Origin: Plazaster borealis
Taxonomy: Eukaryota; Echinodermata; Asteroidea; Forcipulatida; Labidiasteridae
Reading direction: 5' to 3'
Length of the DNA: 64,000 nucleotides
Assembly: GCA_021014325.1 (NCBI GenBank)
Contig: CM037467.1
Span: 11,918,773 to 11,982,772 of the forward strand
Shown piece after piece: positions 37,054-49,069 of the stretch. How positions within the stretch are numbered: position 1 is the first letter of the stretch; each line of letters begins with the position of its first letter. The notes below the pieces were generated by a model. That model had not been told where the DNA came from, searched no databases, and saw nothing but the letters and a program-made list of their open reading frames with translations. The position numbers and the translations under genes are program-made.

Positions 37054-40000
37054 ATGGCAGCTGAAGTTGAAGTGAGTGGTTTTGAAGCAGCGGGGTCACA
37101 AGAAGACGTAAGTTCTCTTTTTAATGTCATTAGGCCTATTGTGGTTTATAAATTACTGATTGATTATAATAATCATGATCAGCATGATAAACTGATTTCT
37201 TCAGTGATTGTGGTTGTCGTCATACATTCATGGCCGTGGCCAAGCCAGAAAGAGCTCCTGACCCAAGCTCTGGTGTATCTGATCAGCAGAGTGTGGCTGT
37301 TCCGCTGTTCGAGTCCCGGTCGTGACACCAAGATTCGAAGTGTCCTTTAGATAGGACATTTAAGCCCTAGGTCCCGTGTTAGTACTAGGAAGGATTGGTA
37401 GAAGACTCATACATAACTAGCAGAGATTTAGTATTAAAATTACTGAATTTTTTTGTCCACTCAGCCATGGCAATTGTTTTTGGTAATCCCCTCAAAATTT
37501 AAATATTATTTTATTATTAAAAATTGACTCCTACATTTAAATAGAGAGTATTACTATATTAGTTTTTCTTTTTCTGATTTGTGGCGCCCAAGGTTTTTAA
37601 ATAAAATGGAAATAAAGTCTGACATTGTAAATGGTCTGATTCCAATCTCGTGAGTGCGAAGTTACAATGACAATGTTGGGACAGAACCAGACTAAAATTT
37701 GTTAGGATGTTCAGTACAATCCCCGTAAAAAAGAAAAAGATTAAAACAAATAGACGGATATCAAAAATACATTAGCTAAAATATAGTAGTAGTAGTACAT
37801 GTAGGCCTACTTTGTGTGTAACATAACAAAAAAACCTCACTGTATTGTGTGATGGACGTGTAGTACTGTTTCTCTAACTTAAATCTTGTTAAAATAAAAA
37901 TAATAGTAAAACAGTAAATACAGACTTTAAAGGCACTGTGCACGTTTGGAAATTGCAAAAGACCAGTGTTCTCACTTGGTGTATCCTAACACCTGCATAA
38001 AATAACAAGCCTGTGAAAATTTGGGCTCAATTGATAATCGAAGTTGCAAGAAAATGATGAAAGAAAAAACACCCTTGTTGTACAAATGTGTTTGCTTTCA
38101 GATTGGAATAAAAGGCTTCTTGCAAGAAGTCTTTTATTATTTTAGTGAGAAATTACCTCTTTCTCAAAAACTACGTTACTTCAGAGGGAGTCATTTCTCA
38201 CAATGTTATATACTATCAACAGCTCTCTATTGCTCGTTAGTCATTACCAAGTCAGTTTTTATGCTAGTATATATTTTGAGTAATTACCAAATGTGTACAG
38301 TGCCTTTAAAGGTAAAGGAGGTACAAGCAAAATCGAGAGAGCAGAATTCCGGTCAAGGATTTGGAATTTCCAACAAAGAACTTGAATTGATGTTAAATTT
38401 GCATGGAGATAAAGAATAATTGTTTTTTACCCATGTAATAGACCGTGCAAGTCTCGCGCGTATTCAAACATTTTTGGGCCACTTTGGTCCCACGTACGAT
38501 GCTTTAACACGTAAAGGAAACAAACTCACACGCTTTAACGGGTCCCAATGTTCGAATACGCACGAGACTTGCACAGTCTATTGTAATGGGTACTTTCCCT
38601 CCAAAAAATCCACAGGCATATTACTTGGGTGAAAAATAATTGCAGTTATTTAGAGTCAAAGTTAAATTCATGTAATGTGTGACATCACATGTTTACAAAA
38701 GAGCCACAGACCCTAGACTTCCTGAAGGAAAGTTTTGTACATAGCTCAATGGAAGAAAATAAAAAAATCTAGCATATTATGGTGAGATTGCACTACAGTT
38801 TTTATCAACTATGTTGATATGAAGAAAGGCAAGTCTGCAAGATTTTTTCTGATTTCGGGATTTTTCACAGTATCTCTTTGTGCCTTCAAATTTTCTTGAA
38901 AGGGACAAACTTGCCATCACAGAGATGGAAAGACTTTCCTTTGTTTATGGTCAGATCTTCAGATCTAGAGATCTATTTGAAATGATGTAGAGTCTGTAAA
39001 ACCTCTAAAGTGTAACATTCTGTACTCTGTGAGCTTTATTTCCACTAAGAGGAAAATGTATATAAATAAATTGAGGATTTTTCTTTTTCGTACAATCTCA
39101 TCCTCGGGAAAATACGACCATCTCAAACCCTGTACAGCTGTAATTTGTATAGGCTAACTCTTCATGTGGAAACAAGGACACTAGTAGATTGTGCCTGGCA
39201 GTTTTTCCTCAAAATGTTGCATAGTTTGAGCTCTTTCACAACTCCCGAGATTTCCTTTGTAAGCTTACGGCCTAAGAGTGACCCTCAAATGGCCTCAATC
39301 AGTGAAATATGGTCAGAGTTTGAACCCAAGATCGGACCGAACGAGGATCCAAGCTGAATATAAACTCATGAAAGTCATAACAGCCATCTCATCATACACT
39401 TACTGCTTCTTCTTACGAAGAAAGCAGGTCAGTGATATTTCTACTGAATGAGGTGCCTAATTTAGTGGTGAGATAATGTATAGGTAAACATTCTCCTCCC
39501 CGAACCCATAGTTGCCAAAAGTAAATTTTAAGTTTTCAATTTGAAGATTGTTTTCCTCTTATTTTGCTTCAGTTTTTGTTCCTCCCACATTTAATATAAT
39601 GCTTAACAATAAACTTGAAAAAAATGTTGATATTTGTTTTGAAATTTATGAGAAAGTGGCAAATCTTTGACTTAATACTGTCTAAACTGCAGCTACTGTA
39701 CACTGGTTAATAATGCAGGTTGTTTTGATGAATATTCATGTATGGTAATGATTTACAGGTCAGTGACTGTTGTGTGTGTATGGTGAGAGGGCGGGCGTTG
39801 TGCACGTGCACATTATGCATAATCACTTGTGTATTCAGCTGTGTATATTTACAGTATGCTGTGTAATGTACACATGCGTATTGTGAATGTACATGTACGT
39901 CTATTGTATATCCTCTGTAATTGACATCTTGAACTATCAATACTAAATCAATTATGGGTTCTCCTTACAACTACAGGGACTTCAAGGGATGAAGGAATAC

Positions 40001-43000
40001 AGACTCATTAAAGACACAGAGCTAAGATTTGAAGTGGAAAACAATGAGATTGTCCATGTTCAGGTGCTGTACTATTAATTTTAAATATTTTTTTAATGAA
40101 ACTATGTCTAAGAAAAGTAGATTACTTTTATATTGTTAACCTCTTTGTTAAGCCATGGAGCTATAGTTTTCTTTAAAAAAGATTTTAAAATTTAAAAAAA
40201 AAACTTCATCGGATGTGTTGGAACTATACAAGTTACACTTCTGTTATAATTATTAATTTGGAAAAAATACTGACTAAATATAGAAACATCATTTTGACAT
40301 CCTCTAGAAATCGTGTTTATTACATTTTGTTTACCCTGAAATTGTTTATTTTAATTTGTTCATTAAAGTATTATTCTTGTTACAGAGTAGAAAGAATATT
40401 AATTGAGAACAATTAAATGTGAGCATTAATTTAAGTTAATTTGATGGTTTTCAAATCCTCAAGAAAGTTTGTGTTTAAAGGCAGGATTTACTTTTGGTAA
40501 TTGTCAAGGACCAGTACCGGTATGCAGAAATGTTTCTCAGAAATGTTTTTGAGTCCCTCTCTCTTAAACGATTCCTTTGGAGGAAATTTTTTCTCTCAAA
40601 ATGTTATACATTATTAACAGCTGCAGTGCTTCTTACCAAGTAAGTTTTTGTGGTCAGTAGTGTTTTGAGTAATTACCAAAGGTATACCCTGCCTTTAAGG
40701 TTTTATAAATTACACCCTCTGTTTATTCTGTAAAATTTGATTCTTTTATTTCAGTTGAGGGAAGGTTTAGCAGAAGTCTTTGGCACCGAGCTCTTAAAGA
40801 ATCGAACCTATAAGTTCACATCATTGTCCAAGGTGGCCGTCTACACGTGGCATGGTTGTCTTCTTCATATATCCTTTTTTATTGGGTTGCCATGGTAACC
40901 GGAGAATGAAAATGTGGAAATGGAATATTGGAAGAGGCAGAAGTTATATCAGCGCTCGAATTTGGGTGTGAAAATCCTCAAGACCACGGGGCTTGAAGCT
41001 CAAAATGTTGACTGGACCAGAATTATTTTTTTTAACGTTTGAACTGTTTTAATTTGAACAAGCGCCAAGAGAAGATTTATCTCATTTGTACTGTGGGTAA
41101 GTATTCTTCACTACTTAACAGAATAGAAAGACATTTAGCAGACTGAAAGTGGACATTTGAACAGAAACACAAGACTACCGGACTTGTCCAGTCATGAGTT
41201 TAATTGTTTTTTAAGAAGACGTTAGATTCCTTAACCGTCCCATGCACTTGAAGGGTAAGACTGAGGTGGCGTACATTGCCAAAGATACCCCCATGACGAC
41301 CTATCTGAACACACATGCAGCCCTGGAACAGATGAGACAGCAGGCCGAGCAAGAGGGCACTAGAGGGCCACGGGTAAGGTTTGATTTGAAGGGAATGTAT
41401 ACATTTGGTAATTGAAACCCACTGTTTGTTTCAATCCTATACAGTTGTAGATATATACCATAAAACTAACCTGTGAAAACTTCATTTCAAAAGGTGGCAG
41501 CGTTTTTGAGATATTGTCAAAATTCTGGAGCGGTTATGTCCACGCAGGAAGAATAATCTGCAATTGCAGTACACAATCTGAGAAACGTTACTGTCAGATT
41601 CAAATTTTGTTGGATAAAAAGTGATTTACTTTTGCACGGAGCATTTTCGTGCAAAATTGAGATACAACATTTTTGCAGTTATGCAACGAAATGTAAATGT
41701 TTGATGTTTACGTCTTCTCCCCTGACTTTATTTTGTAGGTAATGATTGTAGGTCCGACAGATGTTGGTAAAAGTACGCTCTGTCGTCTGTTACTGAACTA
41801 CGCTGTTCGAGTTGGAAGGAGGCCGACATTTGTTGATATTGATGTTGGACAGGTAAAGCTAACACTTGTCGTGGCTGAGTGGTTAAGAGCACTGGACTCA
41901 GGCTCTGGTGTTTCTTGTCAGCAGAGTGTGGGTTCGAGTCGCAGCCGTGGCATTTGTGTCCTTGAGCAAGATACTGTACTTTAATTGCTTTGTCCTTCAG
42001 ACATTAAGCCGCAGGTCAAATGTACTAGGATTGGTAATGCACATAAAAGAACCCAGAACACTTATCTTAGAAGAGTAGGGGTTAACCCGGTGTTTCTGGT
42101 TTTCAGAGCAAGCACCCTTTTACAGGTTTCCTCAGGCTTGTGAGTTACAGTGATTAAGTTCACTTATGAGGCATCCTCGGTTTTATTACCAGAAATAATA
42201 TATGATCATAACCAAAGATATTGATATGACTATTGTTGGAGGTCATTCACTTCAAAGTGATCTCCAACAGCACAATTAGTGCCAATTACTAGATGAATAT
42301 GAAACATGAAAAATATTCAGTTTTAGATGTGGAAGAAAACCACAAAATAGGGAAAAACCCAAACACAATCCACATGCAAGGCTCCTGTCCGAGGTGAGAT
42401 TCAAACCGGGGTCCACAGAGGTGAAAGACAGGGAAAGAAACCACTAAGCCAACCCTGGTATTTGCTCTGTGTAACATTCTTTGTTAGTTTATTGTAATTT
42501 TTTTGTCTTTTCTTATCAAAGGGTGTAATCTCAGTCCCGGGTACCATTGGTGCCCTGCTGATCGAGAGGCCAGCCGATGTTGAGGAGGGCTTCTCGTTAG
42601 CTGGTCCTCTTGTGTACCACTTCGGCGCGACGACCCCGGGTAATAACATGAAACTGTATACCTTACTGGTGTCCAATCTGGCTGGGGTGTTCAACAGGCG
42701 ATGCAAAAACAACCAAAAAGGTACATGGTGTAGACTTTCTATTATGGTGTGGCCATTCTGTTAATGTCCTATTTGAATCACTGTCACCAAATCGAGGCTG
42801 GGTGGTAGGGGAAATGTTTGCCTCATTTTCATATTATGGGAGTAAGTTTCCCAGATTGCTTTTTGGGACACACTCAGAAAGTTTTGAATTATGATAGAAA
42901 TCTATCAATTTTTAATTTTATTTTTAAAGCATGTTTTATAAGTCTGCCAAGTGCCAAACCAGAGCCCCACCTTTATCCATGCTAGGGTCCTCTTTACATG

Positions 43001-46000
43001 CCCCTTCCCCCTTCCTGCCTGTCCAAAGTGGCTGTTTTGACTACGGCTTTGGCTAGACTAGGGTCTTTTCCAAACCTAGCTTGGGCTCTGGCACTGGCTT
43101 GGGCTTCATCGCCAGTTTTGGAGCCATGTGAATTTTGCACGGTGCTTCCAACATCTAACGGAGTTCGCCGGAGCAGGGCCCCATTTTTAGTGAGCTGCTT
43201 GAGCAGAAAATGTTGCTTAACAATGTTCTGTGATGTAAAAATGAGCAGGACACCAGTCAAAGATGGCTCATAGGAAAATTGTATTTTGGCTGGTACCCTT
43301 GTTCTATTAAGCATAATTTTGCTTAGCAACTTATGCTTAAGCAGCTCTATGAAATCAGGCACTGAGGTCTGGGAAAAAAACAGTATCTGCCTTTCCTTCT
43401 TTGTTACTGCTGAAGCCAACAACAGCTAGAGCCCAATTCAAATCAAATTCTCATTACTTAAATGAACTCTGAACTCGATCCTGAGCTTTGACCTTTTTTA
43501 TTTTCAGCAGGCGTGAGTGGCTGCATTATAAACACCTGTGGTTGGATCAAAGGAGATGGATATAAATGCATCACACATGCAGTCAAAGCTTTCGAAGGTA
43601 AGGTTTACCTCTGAAATGAGTCTTCATTCTCTCCACACTGAACTAGGCCATTAAAGTTTATAGCGTCATAGATTGGTTGGTGTCAACACAATGCTGATTT
43701 ATGGGCAAAATTATCAAGAAAGATACAATAAAAGTCACGTGTAAAAGATTCAGCTGAATACAGTGTCTACTTGTTGAGAAATCAGCATCAGACTCTCAGG
43801 GTATTTTCATAGAGAACGTCAAATCCATCCAAGTTAAGCAAGGTGTTAGCGGAAACCACCGCATCTCTGGCGGCAGCATTCAGAAACGGACACTACCAAA
43901 GTTTGAATTTCCAAAACTCGCCTTTAGATGAGTTTTGGAAATGCAACATTTTTGTATTTCTAATCAACAGGGCATTTCAGACAAAATAATTTTATAAGAT
44001 TCTTACTACCATTACCATCTTTATGAAAAGTGGGTTTCCGTCAGATAGAAAAAAGAAGAACAAAAATTATGACTCGTTCTCAAAGTTTTAGCCTGCCTTT
44101 AAAACCCCTAGAAATTACGCCCAAGATTGAATGTTCAAAAATGCCCTGTTGGATCAATTCTCATAACGCATTTGACAAGTAAAAAAAAAATGAACAAAAA
44201 TGACTTCAAAATCTGTTGTTTTCAAGTAGATGGTGTTGAACCGCAAACCTTACGAGATAATGCGTAATTGATGTTAGTTATCTCTTATTCATCTTGCAGT
44301 TGATGTTATCATTGTGCTGGATCAGGAGAGATTGTACAATGAATTGGTGAGGGATATGCCCTCGTTCGTCAAGGTGGTGCTGCAGCAAAAATCAGGAGGG
44401 GTAAGTGGGGGCTCAATTTCACAAAAACAACAAGATTTCTCTTACGGAAGGGTCTCAAAAGTCGGGCACTATCTCGTTATGAGGGAAGTTCCTATAGGTA
44501 TAGTTAGTGGACCCCCAGAACATTCTGCTGGACCATGACATTGTGCCGAACTATGGGAACAATCCTTTACAAGACTTACATATTGGGATTTTTAATGTTC
44601 CAATGGAATGCTCCGGCAGTCCAATGGACTGGTCCCTGTACTCCTGCTAGAATACTTAAAGCAAGAGCTGTGTATTGAGAAAGTTGCAACCACTTTAAAT
44701 AGTGAAGTGCCTTGCTCAAGGACACAAGTGTCATGACCGGGATTCGAACCCACACCCCGATGACTTAGCCATCAGTGCACTAAACCACTCTGCTATACGG
44801 CAGTTACAGGTTGAATGGTTTCTGCTTGCATCCCCGAACAAAGATATTGAAAAAATAGGGAGACCGCCAACACTAGGGCTACAATAGCTCAGTTGGTAGA
44901 GCGCCGGCATGTTAATCTGGAGGTTACAAGTCCCGCTCCAGTCAATTTGTCATTGTTCAACCCCAAAATTAACTCGTCTTACAGGTGGTTGAAAGGACCA
45001 GGGCCTTCAGAACAAAAGTCCGAGACAGCAGGATCCGAGAGTATTTCTACGGGTTTGAGAAGTGCTTCTACCCTCACTCCTTCAATGTCAGATTCTCCGA
45101 TGTGGAAATCTTCAAAATTGGTGGTAAGTTTGGTTTCCACGGTTACAGTTGTCCTTGCTTTCTTCAGTGGATATTTGACATTTGCTCACGTTAGGACATT
45201 TAGTTTTAGATCATCAAAGTAGACCAGGGGTCGATTTCACAAAACTCTTCCTAACTTAGGACTAGTCCTAGGCAATGCTTAAGAGATAGGACTAGTCTTA
45301 AGTTAAGACCAGTTACTGATCCTAACTTCAGATAAGACTAGTCTTATCTCTTTGTGAAATCGGCCCCAGGAGCAGATTGCACCAAGTGGTCTTAAACCGG
45401 TCTATATGTGCTATAGCCGGCTATCTTGAAATTTGACCCAGTTTTGAAGTTGAATACCCAGCTTTACCTGTGTATTTCACACACTCTATTTTTAACTTTT
45501 TTTTTGCAATTTAGTTTCCATTTTTTCCCGATTATGACCAAAACCCAATTTTTATTTGACACTTTCAGCTCCAGCCGTTCCTGACTCTTGTCTTCCCCTC
45601 GGTATGACGCCAGAGGACAATCAAACCAAACTTGTAGCCGTTCAACCAAGTAAGTCATCCCAAACGACTCAGGGCTCGAATTTTGGTGGAAAATCCACAA
45701 GACCGCAAGGTCTTGTAGCTCAAAATATTTACTGGATCAGGGCCCATTAAGCACAAAAAGGAGCTAAGCACAACAAAATTATGCCTACCAGAATAAGGTT
45801 ACCAGCCAAACTAACATGTCACATTTACAATTTGTTACTGGTGTCCTACTCGTTTCTGCTCAGCAGAAAATTGTTAAGCAACATTTTATGCTGAAGCAGC
45901 TCTATGAAATTGGGCCCTGAATTTGTTTTACAGACCGGATTCAAAATGAGACAAAAACTTGCTGACATAGTATTCAGCGTGCATTCAACTGTTTTCATTT

Positions 46001-47316
46001 GAATAAATGCTAAGACATGTAAGAGAAGATTTATCACATTTGTTTATTTTAAGTATACTTTGTTTCTCAATAGAATTGAAAGTTATTTATTGGACCCAAA
46101 GTCAACACTTGAACATAATTTGTTTTGTTATTACACAGTGAGGTATTGTTATTCAATTGAAAAACACAAGAGAGTTGGACTTGTTTGGTCTTGAGTTAAT
46201 TGGCCCGATGCTAATGTCACTGGCCTCGGGACTGCGGTCCAGGTTAAAATTCGAGCCTTGTATGTGCTAACTTGTTTTATGTATCCTCCCCTTTCCAACT
46301 GCCTATCATTACTGTATGAATCAGGCATGATATTCTTCCTACTTAAGTCTGATTATTTTTTTCCCTCCATAAATAAAAGTCTTCATCAAAAATGTGCTCT
46401 TTTTTTTCTCAGGCAGCGAACTGTCTCACCACATCCTGAGTGTCAGCCTAGCCAAGATAAGAGATGACGATCTCATCAAAACTAACGTCGCTGGCTTTAT
46501 ATGCGTGTAAGTATAAAAACCAAATATCAAATGTACATTTCCTAACTTAAAACGATGGCTCCATAATAGTTTTTGGAGTAGTACATTCATTATAAATCAT
46601 CTTCTTTTCAAAATCATAACTTTTTGAAAATGTAACTTCAAATTTTTGGGGTAAAGGGGCTGTGTCATCAAGATGAAAGCAGGCCTGTTGCTGTACATGG
46701 AATTATGACCTTTCACCCAGTTACTGCAGGCGCGCGCCCTCCCTCCGTATCATATCTATGGAGAGCGCGTGCACGTGTGCTGTAACTGAGCGAGTTCGTA
46801 ATTCCATGTACAGCAACAGGCCTGCTTTGATCATCACAACATTTAATTGAGGTTTAATTACGAGTGATTCACAATGCAGTGCGCCCTCTACAGTTTTTCC
46901 CAGGAAAGGTTTAATTTCGCAATTTTCATCAGAAAAAAGGTCAATAAGCTAGTGGTTGTTGCCCCGCCGTGCGACCACGATTGTTTACGTTTGTTCATGG
47001 TTTTGAATGCAGTCAGCGGCAAGACGGTACGGGAGTAATGTTTCCTTCACGAGACGGTTTGTTTTTCTCAAAAGATATTCCTCTTGCTCAAACCGTGTTG
47101 AAGGAATTGTGCCTTTCCAGAAGTTTGTGAAAATAATACACGCATACAGCACGCCATTATTTGCAGTTCTCCGTCTTTCCTTGCTTTCCCTTTCCGTGCA
47201 GAACGTACGTGGACATGGACCGCCGGGTCTTTACAGTGCTGTCCCCAGCCCCCAGGCCGTTACCTTGTCGGTATCTACTACTGAGTGACGTACAGTTTAT
47301 GGACATTCATCAGTGA
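37054..47316 (+). CDS. CLP1: CLP1 polyribonucleotide 5'-hydroxyl-kinase, complete, 12 exons
   Basis: RNA 5'-OH kinase that acts in the nucleus with the tRNA splicing endonuclease and with cleavage factor II in mRNA 3'-end formation. Exons: 37054-37107, 39977-40063, 40755-40868, 41248-41373, 41739-41852, 42522-42720, 43508-43597, 44300-44400, 44985-45123, 45569-45649, 46413-46506, 47202-47316. Together they give 1314 nt or 437 residues (human 425). The N-terminal domain has ELRFEVE and [10 protein letters not shown]. Walker A is GPTDVGKST at residues 132-140, followed by [63 protein letters not shown] and the C-terminal [13 protein letters not shown]; stop TGA at 47314-47316. Eleven exons are bounded by ordinary or near-ordinary sites. 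Intron 3 is AT-AC (separate entry). The N-terminal exon is weakly conserved; its ATG is supported by the donor at 37108 and the in-frame join. Confidence 0.95.
37229..37432 (+). repeat. tRNA-derived SINE, type B (Leu/Ser-like head), copy 1
   Basis: Head resembles the 41.87 kb copy (tctgatcagcagagtgtgg, then ttcgagtcccggtcgtg) and is followed by the shared body with aagccctaggtcc and tactaggaaggattgg. In CLP1 intron 1. Confidence 0.65.
37926..38309. mobile_element. TTTGGTAATT-family element, copy 2
   Basis: Close match to the 10.9-kb copy along its whole length, with the central palindrome ggcttcttgcaagaagtctt. In CLP1 intron 1. Confidence 0.85.
38437..38582. mobile_element. Inverted-repeat element, ATAGACCGTGCAAG family, copy 2
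   Basis: The termini atagaccgtgcaagtctcgc and gcgtattc are mirrored by gaatacgcacgagacttgca and cagtctat. Both flanks carry tgta, a possible 4-bp target duplication. In CLP1 intron 1. Confidence 0.8.
40480..40698. mobile_element. Decayed TTTGGTAATT element in CLP1 intron 2
   Basis: aaaggcaggatttacttttggtaattgtcaaggaccagt at the left and taattaccaaaggtataccctgcctttaa at the right are mirrored ends of the same family. Confidence 0.65.
40869..41247 (+). other. CLP1: U12-type AT-AC intron in CLP1 (intron 3)
   Basis: The intron starts ATATCCTTT right after CTTCAT (His) and ends AC after ATGC. TTCCTTAAC lies at 41227-41235, with the branch adenosine 13-14 nt before the exon. These are exact matches to the minor-spliceosome 5' splice site and branch-site consensus. 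Removing 40869-41247 joins phase 0 to phase 0 and gives [16 protein letters not shown], the same spacing between WHGC and TEVAY as in human CLP1. The nearest GT donor (CCATG|GTAACC) leaves phase 2 and cannot pair in frame with the nearest AG (TTGAAG|GG). Confidence 0.93.
40952..41210. repeat. GCTCGAATTT-family repeat inside the AT-AC intron
   Basis: gctcgaatttgggtgtgaaa, caagaccacggggcttg and aacacaagactaccggactt match the 29.1-kb and 45.7-kb relatives. It fills most of the minor-class intron. Confidence 0.65.
41390..41720. mobile_element. Second-subfamily TTGGTAATT element, copy 2 (in CLP1 intron 4)
   Basis: gaatgtatacatttggtaat with cagttgtagatatataccat and attctggagcggttatgtcc, matching 59.9-60.1 kb. 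The right end is degraded and lies close to the exon 5 acceptor. Confidence 0.7.
41867..42190 (+). repeat. tRNA-derived SINE, type B, copy 2
   Basis: Starts gtcgtggctgagtggttaag (A box), with gtgggttcgagtcg (B box). The body includes ccttgagcaagatactgt, cattaagccgcagg and gcacataaaagaaccca. In CLP1 intron 5, starting 15 nt after the donor of exon 5. Confidence 0.8.
42311..42456 (-). repeat. tRNA-derived SINE, type A, copy 5
   Basis: Contains cagttttagatgtgg, attcaaaccggggtccac and gtgaaagacaggg with ccactaagccaacc. In CLP1 intron 5, next to a type B SINE of opposite orientation. Confidence 0.7.
43176..43363. mobile_element. GGGCCCAATTTC-family element, copy 4
   Basis: agggccccatttttagtgag to gcagctctatgaaatcaggc. 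CLP1 intron 6. Confidence 0.75.
44702..44803 (-). repeat. tRNA-derived SINE, type B, copy 3 (head and proximal body)
   Basis: Minus-strand copy: gggattcgaacccacac is the inverse of the B box and ccttgctcaaggacac the inverse of the body start. In CLP1 intron 8. Confidence 0.7.
44883..44975 (+). repeat. tRNA-like SINE, type C, copy 2
   Basis: atagctcagttggtagagcg with catgttaatctggagg; the B box is shortened. The short tail (caatttgtcattgttcaacc) is shared with the copy at 28.7 kb. It ends about 10 nt before CLP1 exon 9. Confidence 0.65.
45232..45366. mobile_element. TTTCACAAA-type inverted-repeat element
   Basis: ggggtcgatttcacaaaact at the left and tctttgtgaaatcggcccc at the right. The interior is full of ctagtcctta palindromes. 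CLP1 intron 9. Confidence 0.8.
45671..46258. repeat. GCTCGAATTTT-family repeat carrying a nested element
   Basis: agggctcgaattttggtgga at the left and ggttaaaattcgagccttg at the right are mirrored ends; a GGGCCCAATTTC element splits it at 45740-45918. CLP1 intron 10. Confidence 0.7.
45740..45918. mobile_element. GGGCCCAATTTC-family element, copy 5, nested
   Basis: gggcccattaagcacaaaaa to ctctatgaaattgggccct. It is inserted into the larger GCTCGAATTTT-family repeat in CLP1 intron 10. Confidence 0.8.
46689..46825. mobile_element. Inverted-repeat element with perfect 27-bp arms
   Basis: gcaggcctgttgctgtacat at the left and its exact inverse atgtacagcaacaggcctgc at the right; the arms stay identical for 27 bp. 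The centre is CpG-rich (ggcgcgcgccctc). CLP1 intron 11. Confidence 0.9.
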
Positions 47317-47399
47317 ACTGGTCTGTATGCATTATTACAGAGTGAGTCTGGGGAGTGGATGGTCACTAATTGCCTCTAGCCATGCATGATGCGACTTAC

Positions 47400-48420
47400 A
47401 ACGACATGAATTTGTTAGAGCGCCCTCTGCCAAATTAAAGTGGATAAAAGCTGCGATGCTATCAACGACGTCTGAAGAGCGGGCTGGAGAGAATAGGGAG
47501 TCAAGCTTGACCCACTATTACCTCTAGCTATTCTATAGATGATGCGACCCATGACATCATTTGTTATAGCGCCCTCTGCCCAAATAAAGTTGATAAAGGC
47601 TGCATTGCTATTAGCCTGAACATCTGACGTCACACTTCGCGGCTCGTGAATAATGCCAGATACCTGCCTTGAGCGCCTGGCTCAATCCTGCCAGATGTAC
47701 CTTTGACCTCGCATCCATTTCACACAGAGATTCAGTGAACAAAACAGCATTACAAGCATTGTACAAACATTATGCACACGCTGCATGCAGACGACTAAAA
47801 GTGCAAGCTGACAAACTACATCACCTCGGACCAATCATAACACAGATATGGAAAGCTTACATCACTGCTTGTTTATCCAATGAAATCTTTGTATCCAATG
47901 AAATTATTGGGCCTGTAAGACCAGTGCCTGTTTTTAGCCTTGCGGATAAAGACAGGGGACCAGTCTACATTGCTATCAATGCAGCTGAAGAGCAGGCTGG
48001 GAGAATAGGGAGTCAAGCTTGACCCACTATTACCTCTAGCTGTTCTAAAGATGATGCGACCCGTGACATCATTTGTTATAGCACCCTCTGCCTAAATAAA
48101 GTTGATAAAGGCTGCATTGTTATCAACGACATCTGAAGAGCAGGCTGGGAGAATAGGGAGTCAAGCTTGACCCACTATTACATTTAGTTATTCTATGGAT
48201 GAAGCAATCTATGACATCATTTGTCATAGCGCCCTCTGCCTAAATAAAGTTGATAAAGGCTGCATTGCTATCAGCGTCATCTGAAGAGCGGACTAGGGGA
48301 ATGTGGGGTCAGGCTTAATCCACTATTACCTATAGCTATTGTACAGATGATGTGACCCATGACATCATTTGGTTACCGCTACAGCGCCCTCTGCCTAGAT
48401 ACAGAGGGAAGAAGCTGCAT
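47400..48420. repeat. Imperfect tandem repeat of about 140-160 bp after CLP1, with insertion
   Basis: At least five copies of gcgccctctgcc, aaataaagttgataaaggctg, gggagtcaagcttgacccac and gatgatgcgacccatgacatc. The first spacing is widened by the 47.62-47.97-kb segment shared with 1.1-1.5 kb. It begins about 80 bp after the CLP1 stop, so some copies, each with an aataaa, may lie in the 3'UTR. Confidence 0.8.
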
Positions 48421-49069
48421 TGCTGTCGAGGACAAGTGTAGAGAGGGGGCTGGTGTAAATGGGGAAATGTTTGGCTTGATAAGTCACTGTGCTTTGCCGT
48501 TAGCTATTCTAAATGTTCGCAGTGATGTATAATTTGTTGGCGTTGGTTTGTCTTAGTGCCTTGGCAGATGGACTTAGGCATCAGCTCCGCCCATCTTCTC
48601 AAACACATGCAAACTTTAGACATTAACTCAGCCGTATTTTGGGAGGCCGAATGAAGTGTCACCCCTATTCCAAGTGCCTATAACGTTTTCATTTACAAAC
48701 CACCTTTTCAATGATGTACCATTTTTATTGGGAAACCTTGGTATCTTATTCTGTAATCGGCTTTGTAGGGGGGGTTGGAGCCGGGGATGGGGGGGACAAA
48801 AACCCAAGCTCTATTCAATGCACAAGGCCAGCCTGCTGCAGCTCTTCGATGTCAACGCTTTACCTCACCATGTATGGGCACATAGGCGTATGACCCAGGG
48901 GGAAGGATGGGGGGGGGCAACTGGCAAACCAGCGGGGAAACTTCTGGCACAGCAAGAAGAAGAAAAAATTGGGTAGAGAAAGCAACAAAACGTTTTCCCC
49001 GGTAATAGAAATTGGTACTTATGTTTTTATCTGTGTACAATTTCAGGGCAAATCATTTCCTCTGCCCCC

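Noticed and set aside
40869..40912. CLP1 exon 3 extended to the GT donor at CCATG|GTAACC
   Set aside because: Leaves phase 2, incompatible with the phase-0 start of exon 4, and adds hydrophobic residues absent from the family.
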